Source of the DNA: Candidatus Hydrogenedentota bacterium
Lineage (GTDB): Bacteria > Hydrogenedentota > Hydrogenedentia > Hydrogenedentales > JAEUWI01
Reading direction: 5' to 3'
DNA: 64,000 nucleotides
NCBI GenBank assembly: GCA_016182605.1
Contig: JACPGE010000044.1
Span: 183,465 to 247,464, forward strand
The translations under genes were made by a program, and so were the position numbers. Below are positions 62,978 to 64,000 of the stretch, one piece after another; positions within the stretch are counted from its first letter, which is position 1, and every line of letters starts with the position of its first letter. The notes under the pieces were generated by a model that saw nothing but the letters and a program-made list of their open reading frames with translations, was not told the origin of the DNA and made no database searches.

Positions 62978-63235
62978 ATGCAGGTTGTGGATGGGATGGA
63001 CTGGGTACCGGTGTTGCAGGGTTTCGCGGCGGGAGGCGCGATCCTGGGGACAGTGATTAAGGTGCGCGTGTACTTGCGTGGGCGGTATGTGTACCGGCTT
63101 GCGCATTCGAATGTGTTTCACACGCGGGCGTGTCCGTGCATGCGGCGGAAGCGCTTTGTGCGGATGACGGAATCGAATGCCGTGGCGAGCGGGTTGACGC
63201 CGTGCCGGCACTGTCTTGGCAGCGGGGAGGGATAG
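62978..63235 (+). CDS. Small protein with Ada-like cysteine motif
   Basis: An 85-residue protein. The N-terminal 30 residues include a short hydrophobic stretch (VLQGFAAGGAILGTVIKV). The rest contains HSNVFHTRACPCMRRK and SGLTPCRHCLG, giving cysteines in a CxC...CxxC arrangement with a histidine before, as in the Ada/YbbR-type zinc-binding segment (VFHRPDC...GYRPCKRC). GGGAGG is too close to the first ATG, so a GTG (62987) or ATG (62996) a few codons later may be the real start. No operon partner. Possible zinc-binding membrane-associated protein; function unknown. Confidence 0.5.
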   Translation: MQVVDGMDWVPVLQGFAAGGAILGTVIKVRVYLRGRYVYRLAHSNVFHTRACPCMRRKRFVRMTESNAVASGLTPCRHCLGSGEG

Positions 63236-63274
63236 AGGACAATGAAAGCTTGGTGAGGGCTGGAAGTGATGGTT

Positions 63275-63304
63275 ATGCATTCCCACGGGGACCGTGGGAA
63301 CGAG
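63275..63304. repeat. REP-like palindrome, copy 2
   Basis: ATGCATTCCCACGGGGACCGTGGGAACGAG, identical to the copy at 62754 apart from one base. Immediately after it, 63309-63345 contains CTGTCATCTCGAACGCAGTGAGAGATCT, another sequence of dispersed-repeat type. Confidence 0.75.
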
Positions 63305-63580
63305 TGAAACGCAGTCCCTCTGTCATCTCGAACGCAGTGAGAGATCTCCTCCGCTCTCCCAATCCACACGCCCACGAGACTATCCGCCCCACGTAGCTCC
63401 CATTTCCGAATGGGGGTGCGAATCCGCCGCCCTGCTCACCCATACTTCGCGCCACCTGGTGAAAAGCGGCCAAGCTTCCATTCCAATCAAGCATCGTTGC
63501 TTCAGAAAAGCGAGTATCGATTTTGGCTCTCGTGGGGTTAGTAGCACCGATTTAAGCGCGGTAGCGATTATCTTCCCAGG
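63305..63580. other. Gene-free interval with repeat debris
   Basis: After the dispersed-repeat sequence at 63309-63345, I see short frames only, without a good start or ribosome binding site. Confidence 0.35.
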
Positions 63581-63745
63581 GCATTCGGGGATGTCGACAT
63601 TCCGCCGGAAATCGTCTCGGGGTATCGCGACCACCGGGAACGCTGGCGCCTCGGCACACCCGACAATGGCCTGATCTTCGAAGACGCACTCGGGCCGGAC
63701 TACACCTACGAAGACATCGCCGGGCCGCTGGTGCTCGACGACTGA
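63581..63745 (+). pseudogene. C-terminal remnant of an unidentified protein
   Basis: The frame from 63581 to a TGA at 63743 reads AFGDVDIPPEIVSGYRDHR then RWRLGTPDNGLIFED and ends GPLVLDD. Its acidic, proline-containing content and codon use look protein-coding, but there is no start codon or ribosome binding site and no sensible upstream sequence. I read it as the 3' end of a decayed gene. Family unknown. Confidence 0.4.
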
Positions 63746-63878
63746 GGGCCGCCGCCTGTGCCGCCGAGACGGATCCGAAGGCGGGCGCAATACCCAATGA
63801 AGGGGCTTGGGCATTCCTGCCCGAGATCGGACTGTCCGACAGCGGGCGGGACGCCCGATGACTGGAGTTTCTACATTT

Positions 63879-64000
63879 TCATGCCGCTGCTGCCGCTGCC
63901 ATGTGGCTTTTTGAGGTTGTAATTCCGAGTGCTTCCACCATCTCTGGGCTTTCGTCGATTTCTTTTCGCAGCAGTGTGATGAGATCGAGGCAGGAAGGCC
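63879..64000 (-). CDS. 3' end of an unidentified gene, cut by the window edge
   Basis: On the reverse strand, 39 codons run from the window edge to a TGA at 63881-63879. They read PSCLDLITLLRKEIDESPEM, then end in SHMAAAAAA. Codon use and the helical, charged content are consistent with the C-terminus of a real protein, but no family can be named from so little. Confidence 0.4.
   Translation of the reverse strand, partial: PSCLDLITLLRKEIDESPEMVEALGITTSKSHMAAAAAA

Noticed and set aside
1..64000. tRNA or rRNA genes, prophage integrase, transposase, CRISPR
   Set aside because: Nothing with the fold or motifs was seen by eye; a covariance-model search would be needed to exclude small RNAs.

Overview
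The window is GC-rich bacterial DNA (visually about 60-65% G+C) with dense coding, short gaps and strong ribosome binding sites. The gene content suggests a PVC-like or Hydrogenedentota-like heterotroph: two DUF1080 hydrolases, a DUF1501 Tat protein, a PSCyt/DUF1549/DUF1553 protein, a secreted heparinase-like protein, an exported Gfo/Idh/MocA oxidoreductase and a DUF1559-type prepilin remnant. No 16S or other universal marker is present, so this placement is inference.

Layout: 1-3.6 kb is an ABC transporter operon (permease, ATPase, AAA protein). 3.7-4.8 kb holds a prepilin remnant, a rhodanese and copy A of a ~180 bp interspersed repeat. 4.8-10.7 kb holds an entericidin-like peptide coupled to a Tat-exported protein, a heparinase II/III-like protein, a DUF1080 protein and an exported oxidoreductase. 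11.2-16.7 kb holds a LacI regulator and two secreted-protein genes, each preceded by the same regulatory layout (two LacI-like palindromes flanking an AT-rich element). 16.9-21.8 kb is a reverse-strand operon for a membrane protein, DUF1080 and DUF4838-like glycosidase. 22.2-28.2 kb holds glutathione-independent formaldehyde dehydrogenase, an NtrC-type two-component pair and two paralogous 118-residue secreted proteins, each behind a sigma-54-like promoter.

28.7-42.5 kb is the metabolic centrepiece: an Rrf2 Fe-S regulator, then a contiguous nitrate respiration operon (diheme cytochrome NarC, NarG, NarH, NarJ, a NarI-Rieske fusion, cytochrome b, an anchored monoheme cytochrome c, two NarK carriers, a DGC zinc protein). 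It joins a membrane nitrate reductase to the parts of a bc-type quinol-oxidising complex. 42.5-56.2 kb is a reverse-strand cluster of secreted PSCyt/WD40, DUF1549/1553 and DUF1501 proteins, a sodium/solute symporter and two paralogous secreted proteins; a forward acetyl-xylan-esterase-like protein follows.

58.3-64 kb looks accessory and is visibly more AT-rich. A sigma-70 promoter overlaps three exact 8 bp repeats at a 16 bp period and drives a 54-residue ORF overlapping by 4 bp a 1218-residue ATPase-winged helix-TPR protein with 13 units of 43 residues. REP-like palindromes, a small zinc-finger-like protein and gene remnants fill the end.

The best candidates for undescribed biology are the NarI-Rieske/bc-nitrate reductase operon, the sigma-54-controlled small secreted protein pair, and the iteron/small ORF/ATPase-TPR locus.
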